From NCBI GenBank assembly GCA_019694165.1, contig JAIBCL010000009.1:62001-126000 (forward strand): 64,000 nt of DNA. Reading direction: 5' to 3'. Source of the stretch: Verrucomicrobiaceae bacterium (GTDB lineage Bacteria > Verrucomicrobiota > Verrucomicrobiia > Verrucomicrobiales > Verrucomicrobiaceae). Both the position numbers and the translations under genes were made by a program. Under the pieces are notes generated by a model. The model had not been told where the DNA came from, searched no databases, and worked only from the letters and a program-made list of their open reading frames with translations. Each line of letters begins with the position of its first letter. Within the stretch, counting starts at the first letter, position 1. Of the stretch, positions 32,274 through 40,963 are shown piece by piece.

Positions 32274-32462
32274 CCCCCTCACCCCAGCCCTCTCCCCTTG
32301 GGAGAGGGAGCAAAACGAGCTGCCGCTCGACTGGGCAAAGCACACTTTCGTCTCGGCGCGGCAGCGCCGTCGTCTCCCTCTCCCACGGGGAACCGAGCGC
32401 AGCGAGATAGCTGGACAAGATGACTCAGAAGGAAGTCCAGCAAAGGGCTGGGGTGAGGGGGT
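32274..32462. repeat. CCCCTCACCCC repeat element, copy A
   Basis: Bounded by CCCCCTCACCCCAGCCCT at 32274 and its near-complement AGGGCTGGGGTGAGGGGG ending at 32462. Inside are a second inverted pair (CTCTCCC...GGGAGAGGG) and pieces shared with copy B at 38421-38558, including GAGCTGCCGCTCG/CGGCAGCTCG. It lies between the coiled-coil giant and the alpha-barrel gene. No open frame of its own. Confidence 0.85.
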
Positions 32463-32538
32463 GGGTTCCCCTAAGTTCGAAGCGCTTGCCACACCGCCGC
32501 CCGGTCTCGCCTCACTTGTCCCCGACACTGAGCAGCGG

Positions 32539-32577
32539 GCACTGAGCACTCCGCTCCGCCCGCTGAAAACTGAAAAC
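32539..32577. repeat. Degenerate heptamer repeats (GCACTGA, CTGAAAA)
   Basis: GCACTGAGCACT at 32539-32550 and CTGAAAACTGAAAAC at 32563-32577 are short tandem heptamers of two further kinds, just downstream of the coiled-coil gene stop. Together with the repeat element they account for most of the 429-bp gap 32175-32603. Confidence 0.65.
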
Positions 32578-32603
32578 AGAATACTGATCACACCCCTCAT
32601 CTC

Positions 32604-35600
32604 CTACTTCCTCGCCTTCGTCGCAATCGCCTTGTAGTAGCTCTCGATCGCCGCGCGGTATTCCGGCGCGGCTTCCTGCCTCGTGGCTTCGGTCAAATCC
32701 TTCGCCATGCGCGCGGGGAGGTGTCCCCAGTCGCCGTTCACGAGCACGGTCTCGGCGCCGAGGACGCCGTCCTGCAGGTTGGTGTCGAAGTTCCCGCCTT
32801 CCTTGCTCTGCTGCGAGGGTTGGTTCTGCTTCTTGTTGTCGGCCATCTGCGGCGATGACTTCTGCTGGCCGGGCACTTTGCCCTGATTGCGCGCGTCGGC
32901 CATCGACTGCTGCTGGTTCTTCTCGGCGTTCGACAAACTCTGCTGCGCCTGCTGCTGGCTCTGCTGTGATCCAGACTGCTGGCCCTGCTGTTGCTGCTGC
33001 TGGTTGCCGGGCATGTCGCTCTCCATCGGATGCAGCGACTGGTCGAGCTGGTCGAGCGCCTGCGCGAGGATCGCTCCCTGCGTCTGCTCGAGCGCGGTGT
33101 TCGTCGCGGGTGCCGGGGCTTTCGCGGCGGTCTGCTCGGCGGCCTTTGCGGCTTGCGTGGCGTTGTCTTTCGCCTGCTGGGTCACCTGCTGCGTGGCCTT
33201 GCTCGGATCTGTCTTCGTGTTCGCTGCGGTCTGCTGGAGATCATTGCTCGCCTTCGCGACCTGCTCGGCTGCTTCTTTTTGTCCGAGGCGCTGCTCGTGA
33301 CGCGCCACGCGCGCGAGATCATGTGAGGCAAACTTCGCGGCCATGCTCAGCATCGCGGGCTGGTCGGCCTTCTCGGCAAGCTGCTGCTCGGCCGTTTGCG
33401 CGGTGGTCTTGCCGATGTCCGCCAGCGCCTTCTGCATCGCGGGATTCTTCGGCAGTTCCTTTTCAAGATCGGCGAGAACCTTCTCCGGATTCTGCGCCGC
33501 CTCCTCCGCGAGCTTCGCGAGATCCTTCGCGCGGTCGTAAGCTTCGTCGAGCGGCTCCTGCACCTGCAAGTCCTTCTCCATCTGCTGCGCGGCGGCGAGT
33601 TCCTGCTGCGTGAGTTCCTGGCCCTGCTCCATCTTCGACATGTTCTGCGCGAGCTGGTCGAGCGCCTGCGCCGTCTGCTGCTGCGCATCGGCCGCCTTTT
33701 GGAGCGACTGCGCCTGCGGCTGGCTCTGCGTGGCCTGCGCGGCCTGTTTCAAATTCTGCGCGATCTGTGGCGACTTCTGCCGCATCTGCTCCAGCGCAAC
33801 ATCGGCGGTGCGGGCCATCTGGCGCTGATCGGCCTGCGCGAGGTTCGCCTGATTGGCCTCCTGTCGCAGCGCGGCCTGCAGGCTCTCCATGCGTTTCTCG
33901 TTGTCCGCTGCCTTCGGTTGCAGTCGCTGCGCCTGGTCGGCGACCTGATCGACCGGCTTGTTCTCCTTTGCATCGTTCGCGGCCGTTTGCGTCTCGCCCT
34001 GCGTCTTCTTCAAATCCTGTGCGACCTGCTTCATCATCTCGCTCACCTGTGGCGTGAGCTGCGCCAGCGCATCACGCGCGGTCTGCGCCTGCGATGCAAG
34101 CTGCTGCGCCACGTCCGCCGCCTTTTGCAGTGCGTTGTTCGTCTGCTGCTGATTCATGGGCGCGTGGGGCTGGTTCGGAGCCAGAGTCGCGGCCTGCTTC
34201 GCCTGATTCTTCAAATCCTCCGCCGCATTCCGTGCGGTGTCCGCGGCCTGTTGCGCGGCATTCGCGAGGTCGTTCGGCGCGTTCACCTTGCGCAGAGCCG
34301 CCGGCAAATCACGCAATTGCTCCGCGGCGGCACGCGCTTCCTCGGCGGCAGCGGCGGAGTCTTTCTTCGTCATCGCCTGCTCAGGCGCGGCGGCTTCGGC
34401 GAGTGACTTCACCGCGCTTTGCGCCTTCGCATCCGCGTCGAGCATCCGCGCGGCAGCGGCGAGATCGGTGGCTTGAGCGCGGGCTTTTTCCAGATCGTCG
34501 GCGGATTGCTTCTCGGTGACATTGCGGGCGAGCTTGTCGGCGGCGCGGCTCGCGCGGTTCGTATCGAGCGCCGACTGATCGTTGGTCAGCGGATTCTGCT
34601 CGCGCAGCTCCGCCTGGTCCTGAAGCTGCCGCGCAGCCTCGGCGAGACGCTGCTGTGCCCGCTCCTCGGACGTGAGGCCGTCGCGCGATGGTTTCTGCTT
34701 CTGCTTCGGCGATTTCGCCTGCGCCGCGGCTTCATGCAGCGCAGCCTTGCCTTCTTCTAGGGCGACGAGGCCGGGATTGTCCGCCTTCTGCAAACGCTCG
34801 CGCAACTGCGCCGCCCGATTTGCCGCGTCCTCGGCGATGGCGCGCGCCGCATCGGCGGTGCGGGCAAGACGCTGGCGCAGATTGTCGGCGGCACCGTAGA
34901 GATGCTCGGGGCTTTTGTTCTGATCCTTCTTGTCGAGCGACTCGCTCAAATCGTGCGAGGCTTCGGTCACGGCATCGCGGAGCTGCTCGAGATTCTTTTT
35001 CTGGCCGCCGTCGATCTGCTCGCCGAGCGCTGCCACGTCCTTCTTCATGCTCTCCGTCGCCGCAATCGCGCCGCGCTGCTGCTCCTGCCACTTCGGGCGC
35101 GCGGTCGCGTCACGATTCGCCGGCAGCGCGGTTTCAGTGAGCAGATTTTCCTGACGGTGCAGTTGCTGCGCGGCCTGCGCGGCGAGCTTCGCGGTGTCGG
35201 CGGCGGCAAAGGTCTTCGCGGCATTCGCGATCGTGTCAGCTTGTGCCATCGCTTCGCTCGAGGCGCGCTTGAGCGACTCGGGACTTTCCACCGGCTCCTG
35301 CACCTGCTTCTCGATTTCAGGGATCGCCTTCTGCCGCATTTCGGCGAGGCGTTCACCAAGCAACTGCGCCTCCTGCGCATCGAGCTGCGTGGGCGCGAGT
35401 TGCGCGGCCTTCTTCAATTCCTGCCACAGATCGTCGGCCTGCTCCTTCACGTGGCGCAGTTCTTCCTGCGCGCGGGCCAGAGCGTTGTCGGCATTGTTCG
35501 GCTCCTTGTTTTTCTTTTCGAGGCGCGCGTTCTTTTGCACCGGCTCCATGACCTTGCGCATCTCGCGCGCCTTCTCCGCCAAATCTTTTGCCTGCTGTGC

Positions 35601-37169
35601 GAGGCGGCGCTGCGCTGCAGTCCACTGGCGCTGCTTCGGATCGATGGTCTGCTCGAGAATGACGACGCGCACCGGCTGCGACTCGGCCTTCTGGCCCTTG
35701 AGATCGGTGGCCACGAGTTTCAGCACCACCGTATCGCCAGCCTTCACGCCGAGGGGGCCGAGCGGCAGCACGTGCTTCACCTCCGCTTCCTTGCCGGGCT
35801 TCGAGGCGAGTTCGACGTCCTTCCAATCCGCGCCATTGATCGCGTGCGAGAGCTGCACGGAAGCGAGACCAACGTCGTCCGTCGCAAAGCCCGCGAGACG
35901 AACCGCTTCATCAGGCAAAAGCTCGAGCTGTTCCTTTGGCTCGGTGATTTGCGCCGTGGGCGGCAGATCGGGAATCGACACCACGCGCCACGGCGACGAT
36001 TCGTCATTCGTGAAGCCGGTCTCCGCCGAAGTGAGCGCGACCTGCCATGTGGCGGTGGCTTCATTGATAGCGAGTTCCGTTTTGATCTCCGTCGGCGTGG
36101 CCGTGCTCGCGGCCGGCGCTTTCGGATGCGTGGTTTCGTCCGGATTCAAAACCACCTCGGCTTTGGAAACGGATTGATTGGTCTTGAGCGAGAGCTTGAC
36201 CACCGAGCCGGCGAGCGCTTCGAGATCACCGTGATCTTCCGTCACCGTGTGCTCTTTCAAACCGGTGTAGCCCGGCGGCACGATCGTCTTTGCAAACTCC
36301 ACCACGCGCGGCCTCGGACGCGCAGAGAGCAGATGCCACGCCGTCATCGCATCCGCCGCGCGCAGGCGATACCGCACATCCGACTGACCGACGGTGATGG
36401 TGCCCTCGTAGCGATTGCCCGCCACGTTTGTCAGCTCCACGCGCTTCGCTTTGCCCGACGGATCGCCGCTTTCAAGGATCACCTTGTCCGGATGCGGGCC
36501 GACGATGTCCACCGCGAGATCGACCTCGGAGGCGAACGGCGCTTTCGTCGAAGATGGCGCGGGGCGCACGATGCGGATCTTCACGCTCGACGGACGCTCA
36601 AGGTTCGCGAACGGCAACGCCGCGCGCGCGATGAACCCGGGCAGATGGAGCATCGGAATGAATGACAGCGCCACCGCCACCGCGACCGCGCCGAACATCG
36701 CGAGCCACCAAGGCCGCAGCGAGCGCGACGGAAGCGCGCGCTTCCAGTTCACGCCGCCCATCGTGGCCGCCACTTCGTCCTGCAGCTTCGCGCGAAACTC
36801 CGGCGAGTCCGGCACGCGGTCCGTGTCGCCGGTTTGAGAAAGCTCCACAGCCGCCAGCAGCCGCTCGCGCAACGAAGGCTCCGCCGCCTCCATCAATCTC
36901 GCCGCGCCCATCTCCCCGCGCGCCTCACCGATGCGCCGCAACGCCACGCGCCACGCCATGATCGCGCAGCCGACATAAGCCGCCACGCTCGCCCACGGAC
37001 GAATCTCGTCCGGCAAAAACCACGCGCGATCCAGCAGCGCCAGCACCACGAGCAAACCGACCGCCAGACCTGCGATGCAAAGAAAGGCGCGAAGCCAGAG
37101 CAGATTCGAACGGCGCGAGCGGAAGCGCCTGAGAGCGTCAACCGTGGCGGGGCGTAGGGCGAGGTTCAT
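32604..37169 (-). CDS. Giant membrane-anchored coiled-coil protein (DUF4175-like)
   Basis: A 1521-residue protein. Three transmembrane helices lie at about 24-46, 58-77 and 154-172. An extracytoplasmic region of beta domains (about 200-500) includes VPPGYTGLKEHTV and TDDVGLASVQLSHAI, an Ig-like pattern. From about 515 to 1420 it is almost continuous helix rich in Ala, Gln, Lys and Glu (AQQAKDLAEKAREMRK, QLASQAQTARDALAQL), a predicted coiled coil of some 130 nm if extended. The tail (about 1420-1490) is Gln-rich. The overall plan matches DUF4175/TIGR02302-like proteins, of unknown function. Start ATG at 37167-37169 begins a short basic N terminus. Long plus-strand frames over this gene are shadows. 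Confidence 0.85.
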   Translation of the reverse strand: MNLALRPATVDALRRFRSRRSNLLWLRAFLCIAGLAVGLLVVLALLDRAWFLPDEIRPWASVAAYVGCAIMAWRVALRRIGEARGEMGAARLMEAAEPSLRERLLAAVELSQTGDTDRVPDSPEFRAKLQDEVAATMGGVNWKRALPSRSLRPWWLAMFGAVAVAVALSFIPMLHLPGFIARAALPFANLERPSSVKIRIVRPAPSSTKAPFASEVDLAVDIVGPHPDKVILESGDPSGKAKRVELTNVAGNRYEGTITVGQSDVRYRLRAADAMTAWHLLSARPRPRVVEFAKTIVPPGYTGLKEHTVTEDHGDLEALAGSVVKLSLKTNQSVSKAEVVLNPDETTHPKAPAASTATPTEIKTELAINEATATWQVALTSAETGFTNDESSPWRVVSIPDLPPTAQITEPKEQLELLPDEAVRLAGFATDDVGLASVQLSHAINGADWKDVELASKPGKEAEVKHVLPLGPLGVKAGDTVVLKLVATDLKGQKAESQPVRVVILEQTIDPKQRQWTAAQRRLAQQAKDLAEKAREMRKVMEPVQKNARLEKKNKEPNNADNALARAQEELRHVKEQADDLWQELKKAAQLAPTQLDAQEAQLLGERLAEMRQKAIPEIEKQVQEPVESPESLKRASSEAMAQADTIANAAKTFAAADTAKLAAQAAQQLHRQENLLTETALPANRDATARPKWQEQQRGAIAATESMKKDVAALGEQIDGGQKKNLEQLRDAVTEASHDLSESLDKKDQNKSPEHLYGAADNLRQRLARTADAARAIAEDAANRAAQLRERLQKADNPGLVALEEGKAALHEAAAQAKSPKQKQKPSRDGLTSEERAQQRLAEAARQLQDQAELREQNPLTNDQSALDTNRASRAADKLARNVTEKQSADDLEKARAQATDLAAAARMLDADAKAQSAVKSLAEAAAPEQAMTKKDSAAAAEEARAAAEQLRDLPAALRKVNAPNDLANAAQQAADTARNAAEDLKNQAKQAATLAPNQPHAPMNQQQTNNALQKAADVAQQLASQAQTARDALAQLTPQVSEMMKQVAQDLKKTQGETQTAANDAKENKPVDQVADQAQRLQPKAADNEKRMESLQAALRQEANQANLAQADQRQMARTADVALEQMRQKSPQIAQNLKQAAQATQSQPQAQSLQKAADAQQQTAQALDQLAQNMSKMEQGQELTQQELAAAQQMEKDLQVQEPLDEAYDRAKDLAKLAEEAAQNPEKVLADLEKELPKNPAMQKALADIGKTTAQTAEQQLAEKADQPAMLSMAAKFASHDLARVARHEQRLGQKEAAEQVAKASNDLQQTAANTKTDPSKATQQVTQQAKDNATQAAKAAEQTAAKAPAPATNTALEQTQGAILAQALDQLDQSLHPMESDMPGNQQQQQQGQQSGSQQSQQQAQQSLSNAEKNQQQSMADARNQGKVPGQQKSSPQMADNKKQNQPSQQSKEGGNFDTNLQDGVLGAETVLVNGDWGHLPARMAKDLTEATRQEAAPEYRAAIESYYKAIATKARK

Positions 37170-37279
37170 GAGAAGGGCGAAGCGGAGACAAGTGCGAGTG
37201 CGTCTTACAACGCGGCCCAGCGATCCGATCTTGTGCCGGGGTGTGCAAGTGCGATGATGGCTGCGGTGTTACGAACTTC

Positions 37280-37498
37280 ATGATTGATGCCATTCTCAGA
37301 ATCGCCTCGGATGTCGTCATCGGGCTTGTCGAGTACGTCGGGGTGACTGTCATCAGGAAGCGCGGAGTCTGCGCAGCCTGGCTGGCGTCATTTGGTCGAT
37401 GGGATGTCGATGACGAAAGCTGGACGGCAGTCATCCTCGGCTGGTGCGTGTTCGTCGCCGGAATCGTGGCGGTGTCCGTGTGGCGCTGGCATCATTGA
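37280..37498 (+). CDS. Possible small membrane protein
   Basis: A 72-residue frame starting at ATG 37280 with a hydrophobic N-terminal segment (ILRIASDVVIGLVEYVGVTVI) and a clear C-terminal transmembrane stretch (ILGWCVFVAGIVAVSVW). An upstream start adds 13 residues. It lies between the divergent giant gene and a zinc-ribbon gene. I do not recognise it; the two hydrophobic segments and the position outside other genes favour a real gene. Confidence 0.45.
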   Translation: MIDAILRIASDVVIGLVEYVGVTVIRKRGVCAAWLASFGRWDVDDESWTAVILGWCVFVAGIVAVSVWRWHH

Positions 37499-37760
37499 GT
37501 GATGCTGGCGGTGGATGAAAAGATTGTGCAAATGGTCCGGTTGTCTTGGTCTCCGGGTTGTGAACCAATCCGTGAAATTGACCGTGCCGATGCCTGCTGA
37601 CCTGGCAGAGTCGCGTTTTCCGAAGTTGTCGGGATCACGCCTAGTGCTCGCGCAACCATTCAGGCTTTGGGCATGAACAGCGATGAGAACCGGATTACTC
37701 GCTCACTTGAGCGAACGCTCGGCAGACATCCGCCGCCCGGGCATCTGTGAGCGTCCTCCG

Positions 37761-38291
37761 TCAAAACACCGGCACTCCCACTGGATCAGGGAGCGGTGCC
37801 GCGTCGGCGGGCGGGCCGGGGAAATTCTCGGAGATAAAGCGCCGCCAGGTGTCGCGGGTGTGGGTGGAGATGAGTTCCTGGGTTTTCTCGCCGCACTTGC
37901 CGCAGACCATGATGCCGTGCACCAGGCGGTCGCCCTCGCAAATGCCGGTGACGACGAATTCCTTCATTGGACTCCCGCTGCGCTTGACGCCGCACACGGA
38001 GCAGCCGTCGAGGCCGCGGTCGAAGCTGACGCTGGTGTTTTGGAAATCCATGAGGTTCTTCTTCGACTTCTCAGAGAACTCCTCCATCAGCCCCGCGCGA
38101 CAGTGGTCGCACAGCGCGTATTCAAAGACGCACTCGCCTTGCTTGTACGCCTTCGAGACCTGGAAGCCGCCTTCGAAATCATGCAGGGACTCGCCGCAGC
38201 GCGAGCAGTGCTTGAAGGGCTGGTCCGTGTAATCGGAGTGCAGCTCCGGCGGGATCGGCGGCGGTTCGGGTTCGTTGCTGAGGTCGTGCAT
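37761..38291 (-). CDS. Hypothetical protein with two double-CxxC zinc ribbons
   Basis: A 176-residue soluble protein with four CxxC pairs: CSRC near residue 29, CDHC near 61, CSVC near 97 and CGKC near 131, consistent with two bound zinc ions. N and C termini are proline-rich. No enzyme motif is visible. It stands alone; 262 bp downstream of it toward 37498 hold no gene I can support. Confidence 0.75.
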   Translation of the reverse strand: MHDLSNEPEPPPIPPELHSDYTDQPFKHCSRCGESLHDFEGGFQVSKAYKQGECVFEYALCDHCRAGLMEEFSEKSKKNLMDFQNTSVSFDRGLDGCSVCGVKRSGSPMKEFVVTGICEGDRLVHGIMVCGKCGEKTQELISTHTRDTWRRFISENFPGPPADAAPLPDPVGVPVF

Positions 38292-38420
38292 GGGAAGTGT
38301 GGAAACAATGCCGGATGCGCACGCGTTTCACAGCGGAATTTTATGATGAGAGCAACGAGAGCGAATCCACCAAGATGCGCGAAGAATGATTCGGGAGTCG
38401 TCGGGGCGAACGAATATCTT

Positions 38421-38558
38421 CCCCCTCACCCCAACCCTCTCCCCATGGGAGACGGGGGCGGAGGCGCTCCCGCGCCAGCAGGAAAGCATGCTTCGCGAGC
38501 TCCGGGCGGCAGCTCGTTCATCTCCCTCTCCCTTGGGGAGAGGGCCGGGGTGAGGGGG
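38421..38558. repeat. CCCCTCACCCC repeat element, copy B, abutting a start codon
   Basis: Starts CCCCCTCACCCCAACCCTCTCCCC and ends GGGGAGAGGGCCGGGGTGAGGGGG, with the same terminal inverted repeats as copy A (32274-32462). The 12 bp before both copies are also alike (GCGAACGA...CTT). The right end lies 9 bp before the ATG of the PQQ protein and its AGGGGG is well spaced as a ribosome binding site. Confidence 0.85.
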
Positions 38559-38567
38559 ACTTTGTGG

Positions 38568-39725
38568 ATGGCGTTTTCGTTCGCCTTTGTGTTCGTCTTT
38601 GTCACGGCGCTGACTCCAACGACGAACGCCGCCGACAAGCCTTCCGCCGACTGGCCCTTCTCCCGCACGAATGCCGCGATGACCGGCGTCTCGCCGCTCG
38701 ATCTCAAGACTCCGTTCACGCTCGCGTGGCAGTTCAAGATGATGGACAAGCCGAAGGGGCAGTCGGAGATGCTCGTGTCATCCGCGGTCGTGCGCGACGG
38801 ACGCGTGTATGTGGGCTGCAAGGACGAGAAGTTCGTGTGCATCGATCTCGCCAAAGGCACCCTGATTTGGGAGGCGAAGGCCAAGGGCGCGTTCGATGGC
38901 GCGGCGGCTTTTTCGGGATCGCGCGTGATCACGGGCTGCCAGGACGGTTTTGTATATGCGTGGGACGCGGCGACGGGCAAGGAGGCGTGGAAGTTTGAGA
39001 CGATGGCCGAGATTCACGCCGCGGCGAACATCTGGACCGATCCCGGGACGAAGAAGGACCACGTCATCATCGGCAGCTATGATTACTCCGTTTACAGCCT
39101 CGATGCGGAGACCGGAAAAAAGGAGTGGTCGGCCGAGACGGGCTACTACATCAATGGCGGCTCCGCCGTGTATGATGGCAAGGTCGTCTTTGGGGGCTGC
39201 GACGCGGTGCTGCATGTGCATGACGTGAAGACGGGCCAGGAGATAAAGCAGATCGAGGTCGGCTCCTACATCGGCAACAACGTGGCCATCGCCGACGATG
39301 TGATCTACGTGAGCCACTACGGCAACAAGGTCGAGGCATTCTCGATCACCGACGGCATGAGAGTGTGGGAATACGGCGAGCGTGACTTTGAATACTACGC
39401 GGCGCCGGCCATCTACGAGAAGATGGTGGTGGTCGGCGGGCGCGACAAACGCCTGCATGGACTCGACCGCGCGAGCGGCAAGAGACTGTGGGACTTCCGC
39501 GCAAAGGATCGCATCGACAGCTCCGCGGTCATCTGCGCGGGCAAGAACGTCGTTTTCGGCAGCGACGACGGCTATATTTACGTGGTTGATTTGAAGACGG
39601 GAAAGGAAGTGTGGCGTTACGAAATCGGCGCGCCCGTGCGCTCGTCGGCGGCGATCGCCGGTGACATGATCATCTTCGGTGCCGACGACGGCGTGCTCTA
39701 CGCGTTCAAGAATGCGGCGGGGTAG
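38568..39725 (+). CDS. Exported PQQ-type beta-propeller protein (BamB-like)
   Basis: A 385-residue protein with a signal peptide (FAFVFVFVTALTPTTNAA) starting at ATG 38568. It consists of seven or so propeller blades with repeated motifs such as VYVGCKDEKFVCIDLAKGTLIWE, VYAWDAATGKEAWKFE, VYSLDAETGKKEW, LHGLDRASGKRLWDF and IYVVDLKTGKEVWRYE. The blade motif A-x-D-x3-G-x2-W matches PQQ-binding-like repeats; free-standing proteins of this kind act as scaffolds (BamB) or are uncharacterised. The frame is open upstream through the repeat element, but only this start gives a signal peptide. Confidence 0.85.
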   Translation: MAFSFAFVFVFVTALTPTTNAADKPSADWPFSRTNAAMTGVSPLDLKTPFTLAWQFKMMDKPKGQSEMLVSSAVVRDGRVYVGCKDEKFVCIDLAKGTLIWEAKAKGAFDGAAAFSGSRVITGCQDGFVYAWDAATGKEAWKFETMAEIHAAANIWTDPGTKKDHVIIGSYDYSVYSLDAETGKKEWSAETGYYINGGSAVYDGKVVFGGCDAVLHVHDVKTGQEIKQIEVGSYIGNNVAIADDVIYVSHYGNKVEAFSITDGMRVWEYGERDFEYYAAPAIYEKMVVVGGRDKRLHGLDRASGKRLWDFRAKDRIDSSAVICAGKNVVFGSDDGYIYVVDLKTGKEVWRYEIGAPVRSSAAIAGDMIIFGADDGVLYAFKNAAG

Positions 39726-39850
39726 GGGCGCGATGTTCGCAGTCTGTGCCGTGGAATCACCGGAACCCACCGCGATGGATCACGCGGCAGTCCGGGGTTC
39801 GTCGCAGCCGGGCGGGACCGTGCCGCCAGCTCCAACCCGGTGCGCACGGG

Positions 39851-40588
39851 TCATCGCCTGCGCCTCGTGATCCGGAAGAAGAACACGGCCACCGACATCA
39901 ACAAGGCGGTGGCAGGCTCCGGCACCACGACTGGCGCTGCTCCGGACACGGCGATGGTTTGGAGGGTGGCGTAGCGCCACGCTGCCGGCCCCTCTCTGAC
40001 AGTCCATGTCGAAAGCCCGCCGAGGAAGGCGACGCCGCCGAACTCGAGAGAGAACTCAGCGGAGTAAGGGATGAACGGATCTGGATCCGGAAAAGTCCAG
40101 CCAGGGTTCCCGATGAGCGCCCACTCGGCACCGCCCGTCAGTGTCTGAGTGTTGTAGGCCCAGATGTACGCCGGTTGATACGTCGCAGCCGTGCCGTCGT
40201 ACACGCTGAACAGATTTGAAGTGGCGCTTCCAGCCGGGTCGCTGCTGGAGTAAACCAGACCATCTGCGGCGGGTCTTGTGCTTGCCTCGCTCGTCAAATA
40301 GCCCTCGTCGGGATTCCAGCGGGCGGAGTCGGCATCCGCGTGATCGAACCGCAGCCAGTTGGTCTCCCAAAGGGAAACATTCGCGGTGGTCGGTACGAAG
40401 CCGGTCTTGAACGCACCGAGGTCAAACTGAAGGGATGCATCCCACCGCTCGACTCCATCCGCCTTCAGAAAGACATCCCCGACGGAACTGTACCACGAAA
40501 CGACGCGTGCCTGCACCAAGCACGACGATTCCAGGATGAAGAGCAGCACAATGACGGTTCTTGGCAGAAACAGAGGCTGGGCTGGCAT
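39851..40588 (-). CDS. PEP-CTERM sorting-domain protein
   Basis: A 245-residue exported protein starting at the ATG complementing 40586-40588. Signal peptide MPAQPLFLPRTVIVLLFILESSCLVQA, then about 190 residues of low-similarity beta-rich sequence, then the PEP-CTERM tail: VPEPATALL, a short hydrophobic helix and RRRR at the end. Such proteins are processed by an exosortase and probably end up on the surface or in extracellular polymer. No exosortase is encoded in this window. Confidence 0.88.
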   Translation of the reverse strand: MPAQPLFLPRTVIVLLFILESSCLVQARVVSWYSSVGDVFLKADGVERWDASLQFDLGAFKTGFVPTTANVSLWETNWLRFDHADADSARWNPDEGYLTSEASTRPAADGLVYSSSDPAGSATSNLFSVYDGTAATYQPAYIWAYNTQTLTGGAEWALIGNPGWTFPDPDPFIPYSAEFSLEFGGVAFLGGLSTWTVREGPAAWRYATLQTIAVSGAAPVVVPEPATALLMSVAVFFFRITRRRR

Positions 40589-40694
40589 GATGGCGAAGCG
40601 GGTTGCGGGTGCTTGCTTGAGGAAGCTATCCAACCGCCCACGCAACGGCAACGCACGTCTCGGAACGTGGACGTAATATTTGCGCGCCTTGAAA

Positions 40695-40875
40695 ACGACA
40701 CCTCTGTATCATGTCGAGTGCCTGTTCGGGCGCGGCGGCATGGGCGGGGGTTGCAAGGGCACGCAGAAGTGGCTGTAGCGGCCTGTTGCCATCAAGATTC
40801 GGACGCTCGATCTCGACGACGCCGACGCGAGCTACACCCAGGGTCTCGCAAACGAGGCCAAGCTCATGGGACCGG
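40695..40875 (+). pseudogene. Remnant of a Hanks-type serine/threonine protein kinase
   Basis: In one frame the DNA reads YHVECLFGRGGMGGGCKGTQ, KWL, a TAG stop, then RPVAIKIRTLDLDDADASYT followed by QGLANEAKLMG. This is the start of a eukaryote-like kinase domain: glycine-rich loop GRGGMG and the VAIK lysine, with the usual LDRPVAIK join broken by the stop at 40775-40777. Only about 60 residues remain, and the rest of the kinase is missing. The following 90 bp up to the pyc start hold no similarity I recognise. It is the largest piece of the 375-bp gap between the PEP-CTERM gene and pyc. Confidence 0.75.
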
Positions 40876-40963
40876 ACTCAGTCATTCTCCGCCGCCGTTT
40901 CCTTGCAAAAGGGCTGGTGCCGTGGAGAATCGGCGGACCCAAATTTTCCCGCCCAATCTCGAC

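Noticed and set aside
34902..36665. Long plus-strand open frames (up to 587 codons) opposite the coiled-coil gene
   Set aside because: They mirror the high-GC, Gln/Ala-rich codons of the minus-strand gene, have Leu/Arg/His-rich meaningless sequence, and lack a family signature.
37673..37750. 25-residue frame MNSDENRITRSLERTLGRHP
   Set aside because: Too short, with no neighbour or start signal to support it; possibly the end of a lost gene.
37683..38567. Upstream extension of the PQQ protein frame (about 295 codons)
   Set aside because: It runs antisense through the zinc-ribbon gene and the repeat element and lacks domains; the signal peptide begins at 38568.
40340..40963. Upstream extension of the pyruvate carboxylase frame
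   Set aside because: It crosses the PEP-CTERM gene on the other strand and the kinase remnant; the enzyme's first strand begins right after ATG 40964.
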